The position numbers and the translations under genes were made by a program. A stretch of DNA of 64,000 nt from Pseudoscleropodium purum (lineage: Eukaryota; Streptophyta; Bryopsida; Hypnales; Brachytheciaceae), in assembly GCA_963969395.1 (NCBI GenBank), contig OZ017801.1:19721611-19785610 (forward strand). Direction: 5' to 3'. The notes under the pieces were generated by a model. The model did not search any database. It was not told where the DNA came from and saw only the letters and a list, made by a program, of their open reading frames with translations. Shown in pieces: positions 11,467 through 22,124 of this stretch. Each line of letters starts with the position of its first letter. Position 1 is the first letter of the stretch.

Positions 11467-13846
11467 ATGGCGCCGCAAATTCCTGATATTATGATTGACG
11501 ACTTTCCAGTGTTGTCCGACACGGAGCAGCATCATGAGAAAAGGTAGATTTACGTTCGCGTCTATAATATTTAGTTCTGGGCATGACCATTGATAGGCTT
11601 CACCTAAATTAACCCATTCGAATTAATTTTTCAATTATGTAAACAAACTGCATTTGAGTCTGTCTACGTTGTCATGATCATGAGTTTTATACTGTTAGTA
11701 GGAGTCGCTATGATTGCTTGGATGTTCCGACTCTTGGCATTTCTAGAAGTGTGGTGTTCGTCAATACGTATCAGATTGATTACGAAATTGACTAACACAG
11801 TGATGATGTACTTTGTTTCGCAGAGGAAAAACGCCTTCTAAGTATGCGGCGGACGAGGATGAACCTATCTTAGCTGACAATCCCAGTCGTTTCTGCATGT
11901 TCCCCATCAGGTACCCTCAAGTATGGGAGATGTATAAGAAGGCGGAGGCTTCTTTTTGGACAGGTATCTCGTTTCTTTCTGAAATCTGTAGATCTTTAGT
12001 GTGTCATTGATGCCTGGATCATTTGCACTTGCCTTCTGATAGATTACTCTGTTTTTTGCTGCATAATTTGGTCTGAATAGAAATTGTCTTTTGTCCTGAA
12101 TGCAGCTGAAGAAGTCGATCTGTCAGCAGACTCCAAGCACTGGGAAGCTCTTTCTGACAACGAACGTCACTTTATTAGCCATGTGCTAGCATTCTTTGCT
12201 GCATCTGATGGCATTGTGCTTGAAAATTTGGCAGTTCGCTTCATGAAAGAGATTCAAATACCCGAGGTAAGGATCATCTCAGGAAATATGGTTGTATTGG
12301 ACTTATCATACTTTCCTACAGTCTTGGGCCGGAATTGTGTTTAGTCGATATCCGTCTTTGTTTGAACTAATATCATGTATCTCCATGACTTCCAGGCAAG
12401 AGCGTTCTATGGGTTTCAAATTGCTATTGAGAATATCCATTCCGAGATGTACAGTCTGTTACTGGAGGCCTACATTAAGGATCAGACTGAGAAACAGAGA
12501 CTTTTCAATGCGATTGACACAATTCCGTGCGTGACAAGAAAGGCGGAATGGGCCCTGAAATGGATAGACAGGTACTGTGTCCAATAGCTTGCAGTTCATA
12601 GATACGATTTTTTGGAGTCAATATCTAATAGTTGTGTTGATTGGGACCGTGAATTGTGCCTAGTAATAGTTGGCACGTATGATGACACTAACCCAGGTTC
12701 ATATTTTGGTGATTGTTGTGCAGTTCTGGAAGTTTTGCAGAGAGAATTCTAGCTTTCGCCTGTGTTGAAGGCATCTTCTTCTCCGGAAGGTGAAGAGCAT
12801 TTTCCATTGACTCTGAAAACGTGCGTTCTATTGCAGTTTTGAGTAATATTATTTGTTTGTATATCATAAATTCAACTCACTTCTGCGACTTTCATTAAGC
12901 ACTTGCGTTCTTGCTCATGTTTACCTGACGTGCTGTTGGTTTTGCTTCAGTTTCTGCTCCATTTTCTGGTTAAAGAAAAGAGGTCTCATGCCGGGGCTTA
13001 CTTTCTCGAATGAGCTCATTTCTCGAGATGAGGGCCTTCACTGCGATTTTGCATGTCTTTTATACACGTAAGTTAGTAGCCACCTCATGTGGATCAACTT
13101 GTTAATTCTTTTGGTTTATCAGTGCTTCGCCTCAAATCCAGAGGACGTAAGGAAATTTCTGTCTGTTTTGTTTATACGTCTGGTGATCAAGTTGCGTTTT
13201 TGATGCTGTCCAATAGTAGGCTAGTCTGTATTAGACTAAATTATGTGTCTATATTTCCAGGTTGCTGAATAACAAACTCTCCGAAGACAGAGTTCATGAA
13301 ATCGTTTGCGACGCTGTGGAAATTGAACGGGAATTTGTTTGTGAAGCCCTTTCATGTGACCTTGTCGGCATGAACAAAATTATGATGAGCGAGTACATTG
13401 ATTTTGTGGCGGACCGCTTACTGGTATTTTCCCTTTGCAAATCCGACACTGATCTATCTTGCTAGTCGTTCGGAACATTTCGTGCGTTGTATTTCTCTTT
13501 TGCATTCTTCCGCTCATGGACTGTCTTTTGAGCAGGTTTCTCTGGGTTACCGCAAGAAGTATAATGCCCAAAATCCCTTCGATTTTATGGAGCTCATCTC
13601 ACTCCAGTAAGTCTGCCAACCATTCTCTATTTTTTTCCATCAGACCTTTTGGGGTCATCATGTTTTACATTTTATTATAGTAAATCTCTAATGAGGTATC
13701 TAACGTGCTGCCTTTGAACCATCTGCAGAGGTAAAACCAACTTCTTCGAGAAAAGAGTTGGAGAATACCAGAAGGCTTCAGTTATGTCGAACTTGAATGG
13801 TGGTGACACAAACAATCATGTGTTCAGATTGGATGAAGACTTCTGA
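11467..13846 (+). CDS. RNR2: Ribonucleoside-diphosphate reductase small subunit (R2)
   Basis: Class Ia R2 subunit, which houses the di-iron/tyrosyl-radical centre that lets the R1 subunit reduce ribonucleotides to dNTPs. Nine exons: 11467-11543, 11824-11963, 12106-12266, 12396-12571, 12724-12789, 12951-13067, 13261-13423, 13536-13606 and 13729-13846 (1089 nt, 362 aa). All expected residues are visible: iron ligands Asp107 ([10 protein letters not shown]), Glu138 and His141 ([10 protein letters not shown]), Glu200 (CVEGIFF), Glu234 and His237 (RDEGLHCDF). The radical tyrosine is Tyr145. The C terminus ends FRLDEDF, the tail that docks R2 on R1; plant R2 tails usually read FTLDEDF. Length and layout are normal, so this should be an active enzyme. 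Regulation is probably S-phase linked as in other R2 genes, but I found no clear E2F site close to the start. Confidence 0.97.
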
Positions 13847-14640
13847 ACACCCAGACCTTGTACAGAGCTAGCAGCAGTAGGGAGAGTTATGCGAATTCAG
13901 GACAGTAGTCGAGATTATATTCCATGTGACCGTATAGGACTACGTTAGCTAGTGCAGTGATTGTATGATAGAGCACTGATTTTTACATGGATTACTTTCA
14001 TCATGGAATTTGGTTCTTAGTTTTCAGTAAATCCATCTATATGATATACGTCTCACCAATCTATCTGTACCTTGTTACTTTGATGAAAGCACCTGCACTA
14101 TTTCTAGCTAGTTGGTATATACTTGAAACCCTTCAAAAAATTTCCTTTATTTTGTGCTTGATTAATTTATCCTCTACACCTCTCCTCCTAGCTATTTGGC
14201 GCCTGTGATTGCAAATATGAATTCAAAATTTGCAAATTTCACCATGTGACAAATAGAAAATTTCAGTGTTATCCCTCGGGGATGAGTGAGGGATTTCACT
14301 GATATCCCCCCGGCCTTGCATTGGCCCTTCGAATGCAGACATTTGAATATTTGAAAAGGAAATTTAAGTTTCTATTGTAAAAAATTAGCCAGATTATTCC
14401 CGAGTTTTTATGACCAATGAACAAATTAACCAAATTTTACTTAGCTAATACCGAGTCGATACCTTGATAAAACCTAGATATCACCATGTATCATCCAAAT
14501 AACACATGATGCTTCACTGGTTCGTCGTGCGCTTGTTTGGCTTGAATTGTGTTTTGTTCTTTTGGTAATAAACTCAATTCGTTTCTGGATTTGTTGCATG
14601 ATCATGTTGTGAAATATCGGATATGTTTAGCTTCTGGAAC
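13847..14640. other. RNR2 3' region, AT-rich spacer
   Basis: Contains the RNR2 3' UTR and AT-rich spacer up to the start of the duplicated upstream region at about 14641. No gene seen. Confidence 0.5.
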
Positions 14641-14990
14641 AATAGTAGGACCAGGTGATCCTTACAGACTTTCATGCGTTTCTTTACTGGATACGACCCT
14701 CTGCGCTTCGATGGATGCTTACAAACAGCATAAAGATCAGGATGGCAGGACCCCTACGAATTTCATTTCATTAGACCAATTGTCTTTGTTTAGAGCATCA
14801 GAGCAGTTTTGCAATTTTATGTCATAACCCTGCTACATGACTCGAATTCTGATTATGCGTTTTCAATCGAAAAAGTTCGAGCTTCTTCACGTAGGAAATG
14901 CAAAACTGTAGCATGTGGATTCCAGAAATTTGCACTGAAGAGCACGCTGTGGCGGCAAAGTTACGGAGATCGGCGTGGTGGCCCGTGCAG
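14641..14990 (+). repeat. Direct copy of the upstream region of the 4470 gene
   Basis: Sequence from 'aatagtaggaccaggtgatc' through 'ggagatcggcgtggtg' matches about 4056-4420 in the same orientation with small indels and substitutions. Shared landmarks are 'agcataaagatcaggatggc', 'catgactcgaattctga' and 'aaactgtagcatgtggat'. In the original it lies just before the gene at 4470. Here it is followed, after a filler of about 20 bp, by the SURF1 pseudogene reading in the same direction. Confidence 0.85.
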
Positions 14991-15010
14991 TGTTCCTTTC
15001 ATCCATCTAT

Positions 15011-17265
15011 TATTCGTCGAAGTTGTGGAGATCGCGGTGGTCGATATCTGTGGAACTGCAGCGAGTTTTAGGGTTTTAGTCTTCCTCGGTTGCATTGGGT
15101 CCGACTTCTGCTGCTTCTGCCGAAATCGAAGCAGCAGCAGCACCCGGTGAGTTTTGTTTCGCGCATATCTGCTTCGTACAGACTGGATTTGTTGGTTCTT
15201 GTTGCTTTTAGAAATTTCAGAAAGTTGCGATCTCAAATTCATGATCTCAATTTCAGTAATTTGTTATCCCTTCTCCTTTCAATATCTGTCTTCTCCTTTC
15301 AGTATCTGTCTCTGAGACAATCTGGGATTATGGAGACCTTCGTAGTTGGAATGGATAATTTTAGGGTTTAGGGTTTAGGGTTTAGAGTAGATTTGGTGCT
15401 TTCTTGATGTTTGTAGGAATCTCAATTTCAGTAAGTGACAATCTCTCCTCCCTTCAATGTCTGTCCAAACCAATCTAGGATTACGGAGACTTTTGTAGTT
15501 GGTTTTGTGAAAATTTGGGCAACCATTCCACAGTGTAGAATGGAATGAAGAATAGTGGTGCACTACGGCTCAGGGTTTGTGTAGATTTGGTGTTTTCCTT
15601 GGTTATTGTAGTAATCTCGATTTCAGAAAGTGGAGTTCTCTTCTCCTTTCGATATGTGTCCGAGACAATCTGAGACCTTCGTAGTTGGTTTTGTGAAATT
15701 GTAGGCAGGCATGCCGTAGTGTAGTATGGAATGGAGAAAAGTGTTGCAGTAGGGTTCAGGGTTTAGGGTTTAGAGTATTCTTGGATTTTGATTAGCTTCA
15801 ACTCCAGTTTTGATCTGAGAATCGTGGAGACCATAATTTTCTTTCTGAAATTGCACCGAGCCTGCATTTTCCATGCACAATGTAATGGTGAATAGTGTAG
15901 CGCTAGGGTTCGGGGTTTACATTATTTATTTTTTGCTTCCATTCCGAATTGCGATGAAATTGAAGGAGCTAGTGTCTGAATGGCGACTGTTTGAACCACT
16001 AATGACTTGAATTGCCGCCCTTTGGATCGGCTCTTGTTGTTTTTCAGAGTCAGGGAGGAAGTGGGGATTTTCAGTACTGGTTTTGCTTCTGCCATGCGCA
16101 GCTACTTTCGATCTGGGTTCCTGGCAATTAATTCGGCGTGAGAAGAAGGTACACTCCAACCTCTATAGTGTGACCTTCTCTAGAATGACCTTGAACATCA
16201 TGCACAATTGCCGCAGCATCATTGACTGTACTACACTTTCAACCTATGTCCTAATGAAAAGTTCGGGACAAGATCCAGGTGGTAAGATTAAAGAGGTTTG
16301 AGTGCAGGTGTTGAAATATATATTCTTGCGTCCATTCATTGTTCAGAAGTCTTTGAAGTTTGGGGTTCACTTTGCTCTTTTGAGCTCATCTGGTTTATGT
16401 GAAAAGTCAAATAATTCCCTATAGAAATACCAGGGTGTCAGATTCTATGTCGTCTCTATATGAGATTAGGCTCCTAATGATGCCTCAAGCGCTAGTTTGT
16501 TCTCTCGAATGCCCGGAGTGGAAATCCAGCATACTATAGGTTTACTTCCTCAGACCTGTTGATCTCAAGACCCACCAGGTGAACTGGCGTCTGGTTGTTC
16601 TTTGAAGCACTTCATAAATCACAAACCCTGCAGAGCAGAGAATGTAGGGTTTAGTAAAGTAACTAGCACGGCTGCCGCTGTCCCACTCAGGGTCTAACAA
16701 AAATCTTTTACGAAAAATGGGTACCCTTGGGTTTGATCTCATTAGCCTTTGGGTTTTAATGAATACACGGGGAGGTCCTCTACGCTACTCCTTGCTTCAA
16801 GACTTGTACCTAAGAGGAATCAGTGGGTGTGCAGATTGAGCTTTTGGACTTCAGGCGAGCACGGTTTGAGGAAGACCCTATCGCTCTTGAGGAGGCTCTT
16901 GCCATTAAAAGGCATACTGGAGACACCAGTCATGCGACTGACGTTTTACAGTACAGGAAAGTACATTGTGAAGGGGTCTTGGACGAAGCCAAGTCTCTCT
17001 TTGTGGGTCCACGGTCCAGGACACTGTATGGGGCAGCGGAGAAGGGGTACTACATAGTTACTCCCCTTATCTGCAAATCAAGTAGCGACGACAGGTGAAT
17101 CCTCATCCTACGTTTGTTTGGTCCACATTGATCATTGCTATTTGACTGCGTTTTTTCCAACACCACCTCACTTATATTGTACATGCCTAAGATTCGGGAC
17201 AGCTTGGTGTCAGAGTGCAGCTCCCGGTGTTAGTCAATCGAGGATGGTTGCCTTCTAGTTTGCAT
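15011..17265 (+). pseudogene. SURF1: Truncated SURF1 pseudogene (inverted copy)
   Basis: Inverted copy of the SURF1 5' half. Exon equivalents: 15011-15146, 16048-16148, 16835-17094 and 17214-about 17263 (cut). The start codon is gone: the position of ATG GCG reads TAT TCG. Exon 1 also has an in-frame TAG (gggttttagtct) where the left copy has TCG. Exon 2 has lost one codon and carries a Gly-to-Asp change in the membrane segment (ATFDLGSW). Exon 3 is identical to the functional copy. Exon 4 breaks off after NRGWLPSS, and the sequence then enters the DPH7 5' side. Splice sites are still intact, so it could be transcribed and spliced, but it cannot make SURF1. Confidence 0.9.
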
Positions 17266-17294
17266 TACTTCGTGATCTTAATTTCGATGCAACA

Positions 17295-18837
17295 ATGGGA
17301 GTGCACAAGCGAATTCTCGAAGGAAACGCCGATGCAGTTGAGTTCTGCTCCACCCCGGCCTACTACAATCTCCTTGCTGCTGCCTCGTACACCCTCATAG
17401 AAGAGCCCACTCCGACCCGTGTGGGTGGTGTCTACCTTTTCTCGCTTGGTGATGATGGGGACTACAATCTTCAGGAGCTTCAGACCATAGAAACCTCCGG
17501 AGTGTTTGACATCAAGTGGAGGAAACCGAGTCCCGACCTGGTGCCTTGTTTGGGCCAAGCAAGCGCGGATGGATCATTGCGCCTCTACACACTTCAAGAT
17601 GGTAAGAACATGTGATGCTTTTCATATACGCATTCTCTTATAAGGTAGAGGCTCCTACAATGAATGGGTCGTAGACTCAATAGAAAACAAGTCATTTGGG
17701 ACCTTACAGCAAGAGAGACAGTGATACAGGAATAGCGGCCCCGTTGAATAAGCACTTTGATCATCTACTCAATTTGAAACAAGAGATCAGTGGATTCACA
17801 TGTAGATTTGATTTGTTGATTTGGCACTTTGATCATCTAGTCAAATTCTAAATACAAGATCAGTGGTTTCACATGCAGATTTGGTTTGCTTGTTAGGCAA
17901 ATAGTAGGAGTTCGTTTTAGGCACGTGCTAGTACCCTAGATGACCGACCCCATTCATATTTAGCCAGGTCATGCCTAACACCTCTTGCTAAAAACTGCAA
18001 CCAAATATATCGAAAGAAAGCGTTCATGTCAGTCAAAGCTATCAATTCCCTCACGTTTTCAATATACTCAACATATTTATGAACTTCCTTGCAGATAATG
18101 ACAAGCCTACACTCCTCGAAACATCCAACCTCGACATTGACTCTTCAATGTGCCTTTCTCTCGACTGGAGTCCATTGCATCCCCAACTTGCCATCAGTCA
18201 CTCGAATGGCACATTGACAACAATTGACGTTGGCCAATCTTCCCCACAAGTCTCTGACTCCACCGAAGCCCACTCTCTGGAGACTTGGATCACCTCTTAC
18301 GATTCATGGCACCCTACCGTGCTCTACACTGGTGCAGACGATTGTCAGTTTTGTGCTTGGGATCTTCGCCAAGGTCTTGACAACAGTCCCATCTTCCGCA
18401 ACAAGAAGAGCCACACCATGGGCGTATGCAGCGTTCAGTCGAACCCCCAAGTTGAGCATTGTTTGATCACTGGGAGCTACGATGAGAAGTTGAGGGTATG
18501 GGACATGAGAATGAGTGGCATTCCTGTGGTGCAAATGGAAATGGGATTGGGAGGAGGGGTGTGGAGGCTGAAGTGGCATCCTTTGGAGAAAGGGCTGGTG
18601 TTAGCAGCTTGTATGCATCACGGGTTTGTGGTGGTGAGAGTGGAGGGGGATAATATGGAAATAGTGGAAGAGTATAAGGGGCATGAGAGTTTAGCTTATG
18701 GTGTTGATTGGTATCAAGGGAGGTGGAAGGGGGTTGAGAATAGGCAGGTGAGGAGTTTGGCTGCGACGTGCTCGTTTTATGATAAAGCGCTCCATGTGTG
18801 GGAGCCTTCTGTGGTTGTGTCTAATACAAGGCCCTGA
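17295..18837 (+). CDS. DPH7: Diphthine methyltransferase homologue (DPH7, WD40 protein)
   Basis: WD40 protein that in yeast and animals removes the methyl ester from diphthine on elongation factor 2, allowing the last amidation step of diphthamide synthesis. Acts in the cytosol. Two exons, 17295-17601 and 18095-18837 (1050 nt, 349 aa), joined in phase 1. WD-type blades are visible: LSLDWSPLHPQLAISHSNG, WHPTVLYTGADDCQFCAWD, CLITGSYDEKLRVWDMR, WRLKWHPLEKGLVLAACMHH, and the last blade with LAATCSFYDKALHVWE, which is very typical of this family. The length fits. The ATG chosen is the first in the exon and starts MGVHKRILEGNADAVEFC. Oddity: the breakpoint of the SURF1 duplication lies only about 30 bp before this ATG, so any original promoter further upstream has been displaced. 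Confidence 0.92.
17753..17898. repeat. Two-copy tandem repeat in DPH7 intron
   Basis: Two adjacent units of about 72 bp share 'cactttgatcatcta.tcaa', 'caagagatcagtgg.ttcacatg.agattt' and a T/G-rich end. They sit wholly within the single intron. Confidence 0.8.
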
Positions 18838-18934
18838 TTCTGTGTTGAACGCGGCTATCATGGTTTGCAAATTGTGCGTGGGCAGAGTCTGTTGGGTGAA
18901 ACCTGATGGGCGGTTCTGCATGGCTTTTTTTGGT

Positions 18935-19378
18935 TCAGATGTGTTCCGGTAAATTTGATAACGATGGAGAGATTGATTGTATCTGAAGCAGGAGGACATT
19001 TGGTGCTTCCAAATTGAAAAGGGGCACTTCCATTGCAGACTTGACCATTCAGAGCATTGCACCACTGTTGGAATCGTTGCACTCACATACACTATCCATA
19101 CAACAAAATCGGCAATGATACGGCATTCATTGTGTACTTTGTCCTTGTCACTAAAAACTGAAGGCTTGAAGAGTCGATGCAGAAAACCTGCTCAAAACTG
19201 AGTGCACTTACAGTATAAGAGGCCGAAAACTGGTAGGCATTGGCACCCATATTCCCACATCTCAAATTATATGAAGTCTCCACATTAACCAGGGTGCTCT
19301 TGTTGGACAAAACTTGCAAAATGGAGGTAAACACTACAAAACCCGAGTACCCTCTTACAACTGAAATGAGTTCAAGAA
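18935..19378 (+). repeat. Direct repeat R1 flanking the RNase Z copy (DPH7 3' side)
   Basis: Matches about 21583-22050 in the same orientation with many substitutions (roughly four of five bases shared by eye). Landmarks: 'gagagattgattgtatctga', 'gacatttggtgcttccaaat', 'aaaaactgaaggcttgaaga', 'ttggcacccatattc' and 'ggacaaaacttgcaaa'. It covers the presumed 3' UTR and downstream part of DPH7. Confidence 0.8.
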
Positions 19379-19383
19379 TACGA

Positions 19384-21560
19384 AGGTCGCATCACAACAC
19401 CCCTAATTTACATAGAAAAAAAAGCATTCACACCTCAAATAACACTTCACTGACAAACACAAAACACCTAAGCTAGTACGCAAAACAATAGACCGCATTT
19501 CGTCATACAAAAGCATCAACGACATCGACAACTATAGAAGCCATTCAATTACAGGCCTTCAAATGTACCTTCGTGTCCAGAATCTGATCTCTGTGCTTGC
19601 CCGGTTGCAGGCCTGACACAGGAAACACTTGTGGACAAATGCGATTCAAGCGTGACACAACTCGTGCACTGGCCTTCAGAACTGGCTGGGACATGTCCAG
19701 GCTGCCAATCAAACGAGCTACGACCAACATTGGATCTAAACGAATTACGAAAGTCGTCACGACTGAATTTAAGTTAGCAAAATCAACACAAAGGCTCACA
19801 CGAACATCTGAAGTCTTGGATACTCTAAATCGTTAAGAGTTATGTCATCTAAATGTCTCCAGGCGAAACTACTCACGTGCCATGGCCAGCCATCACGTGT
19901 TGCGCACCACCAAACCGCGACATCCAGCTTTGGTACTCGGGGAGTCCACAAACGGAAGCGGGGCCAATATGCACTACGAGGGTGACTTGCTTAGATGGTA
20001 TCCCGACATTCGGCTCTTGGAAACTGCAAAGCACTGGATTCGAGAGTAATGCTGGCATATATTCAGCGGTTGGACAGTCAACAAGGATGAAGATAGGCCC
20101 AGGGGTTGAAGGATCCAGCACATCCTCAGGATGCACCTGCACAATTCAAACACATTCTTAAATAGACGGAACCAACATGGACCAAGCGATACAACAGATC
20201 GAATTACTAAGATGAATCAAGAGAGAAAAGAAAACTTTCATGCTAACCAGGAGTTGATACAAAAGGGAAGCAGAAAAGCTGCTAATCAAAAGAAGATGAT
20301 GGAAGCCAATGGTAACGAGATCACGAACACAACTGCAACTGCGACACCACGCGATTTCGAAAGTGGTGAATGGGCAGACTAGACGGCATCGTATTAGGAA
20401 TGATGAAAACTATACTTCATGAGTCCACACAACCACAAGGTCGGAGAAGATGTCTCCAACACAAGAGTGAGTCATCTGCTTAAGCAAAATAAGGTCACGA
20501 ACAAACGGGTGTACATAACACTTACCGCCATGCCAGCTTCTCCAATGCCTGCCAAGGTAAGTAAAAGACCTAAGAAAAACATTACACAAACACATGAATT
20601 AAACGATCCAAAGAAACAAACATTGCATAAGATTCCGATTGTTACCTTGCATAATGTTCTGTAAAAATACGAGGCCAAAATCGAACATATACAGCATAAC
20701 CAAGTGCATAATGATGAAACTGCATCAAATACAGGGTTCCCTCACTAGCACTACCAGCTCAGGCCATTCTCGCAGAGATCCCCGAAAAGCAGGTAAGGGA
20801 TCAAGTCATACACATACCAGGCAGGCCACCAGCAGTTTCTGAGCAAACACGAGTAAGAAAAATGTGATCAATCTGCACAAAGAAGATGCAGTTTATCAAT
20901 TAGGATTGCAGAACGCCAAAGAAAACAGAGACATCCAAGGAATGGGATGTTCCGAATAAAAAATTCGATGGACTCACATCAAAGAGCTAACGTGTGTAGA
21001 AAACAGAAAAGAGCCTGTGGAACCGAAATATCATACGGAGGCACTTAGAAGAAGAAACAACAAGAAGAAACCTACATGTCGCCAAATAACAGAAGAGAAA
21101 AAATGCCCACCCTCCCGGAGAAAAGTGAGGAAAGCTGCATGCCTTGGATAACTTGATTTTATGTTCTATGCAAAATCGCTGGAGCCCCTGGCAAGTCAGT
21201 CAACCAGCCGTGCAAATGTCAAAAAAGATAGTACGGTCACTGCAGCTAAAGCATTCTTCCTGTTGCTGAAGACAAACACTGCGGTTTCAAAGTGATCCAC
21301 TGCATACAATCAGTTACTATGTACATTAACATGCTATTAACATTCATTCTTAGATAGCTGACGGAAATAGCATTCTCAAAGTGATATATCCACTGCCTTA
21401 ACAGCCGGCAACGTAACCCATAGGCCTGGACGTAGCTGAAACTTAGCACAACATGTGAGCTCCAAACCCCAGAATAGTAATAGCTCGTCTCACCTCTCCA
21501 GCATTAAAGATACAACGCCGCTGGTCAAAAAATAGAAGCACACAAGCTGATGTGTCGCCA
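19384..21560 (-). pseudogene. Partial RNase Z copy lacking exons 7 and 8
   Basis: Direct copy of 38118-41246, part of the RNase Z gene at 35295-42797, with few substitutions. It carries the equivalents of exon 10 (19701-19569), exon 9 (20136-19877), exon 6 (20569-20526), exon 5 (20872-20818), exon 4 (21187-21143) and the 3' two thirds of exon 3 (21560-21494). Two deletions, about 435 and about 520 bp, remove exactly one exon each (8 and 7) with flanking intron. Because exon 6 ends and exon 9 begins in phase 0, the frame would still be open across the gap. The transit peptide, first exons and whole C-terminal catalytic half are missing, so it cannot make an active enzyme. Confidence 0.88.
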
Positions 21561-21582
21561 TTTTTGCATGACTTTTTTTGAT

Positions 21583-22050
21583 TTGGATCTGCTGAAATAA
21601 AATTGATAACAACGGAGAGATTGATTGTATCTGAAGCACTAGGACATTTGGTGCTTCCAAATAGAAATAGATCACCTTCATGCGAAACTGAACTTTGCGG
21701 ATCATTTTACCGCTGTTAGTCAGAGTCGTTGCACTTTGATTCTGCATTCAGTGTCCATAGAATGAAATTGGGAGGTTTCTCAATGATATGGCGTTCGTTC
21801 CGTATGTTTTACCTGTCATTAAAAACTGAAGGGTTGAAGAGTCGATTGGGATACAACCTGCTCAAAATTGAGTGAACTTCCATTATAAGTGGGCAAAAAG
21901 TGGTGGGATTGGCACCCATATTCTCTAAATTTTCAAATTATAGGAAGACAAGTCTCCACCATTAAGCAACGTGCTCTTGTAGGACAAAACTTGCAAATAT
22001 GGAAGTAGACACTCTGAAACCCAAGGAACCCTATTACAACTGTAATGAGT
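21583..22050 (+). repeat. Direct repeat R2 flanking the RNase Z copy (NO66 3' side)
   Basis: Second copy of the repeat at 18935-19378. It lies between the truncated RNase Z copy and the stop codon of the NO66 gene, and so overlaps the presumed NO66 3' UTR on the other strand. Confidence 0.8.
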
Positions 22051-22124
22051 TCAAAAATTCAACCAAGTAGAAAAAGTGAAACTAATCATAACCATCATGC
22101 CAGTGGAAATCGTGAATGGCACCT

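Noticed and set aside
14549..15150. Open frames spanning the junction at about 14990-15010
   Set aside because: They cross upstream-region copy, filler and pseudogene exon in non-gene frames. No coding signal beyond the SURF1 remnant.
19853..20161. Plus-strand 102-codon frame duplicated at 38585-38893
   Set aside because: Antisense to RNase Z exon 9, whose minus-strand frame clearly matches the RNase Z family.
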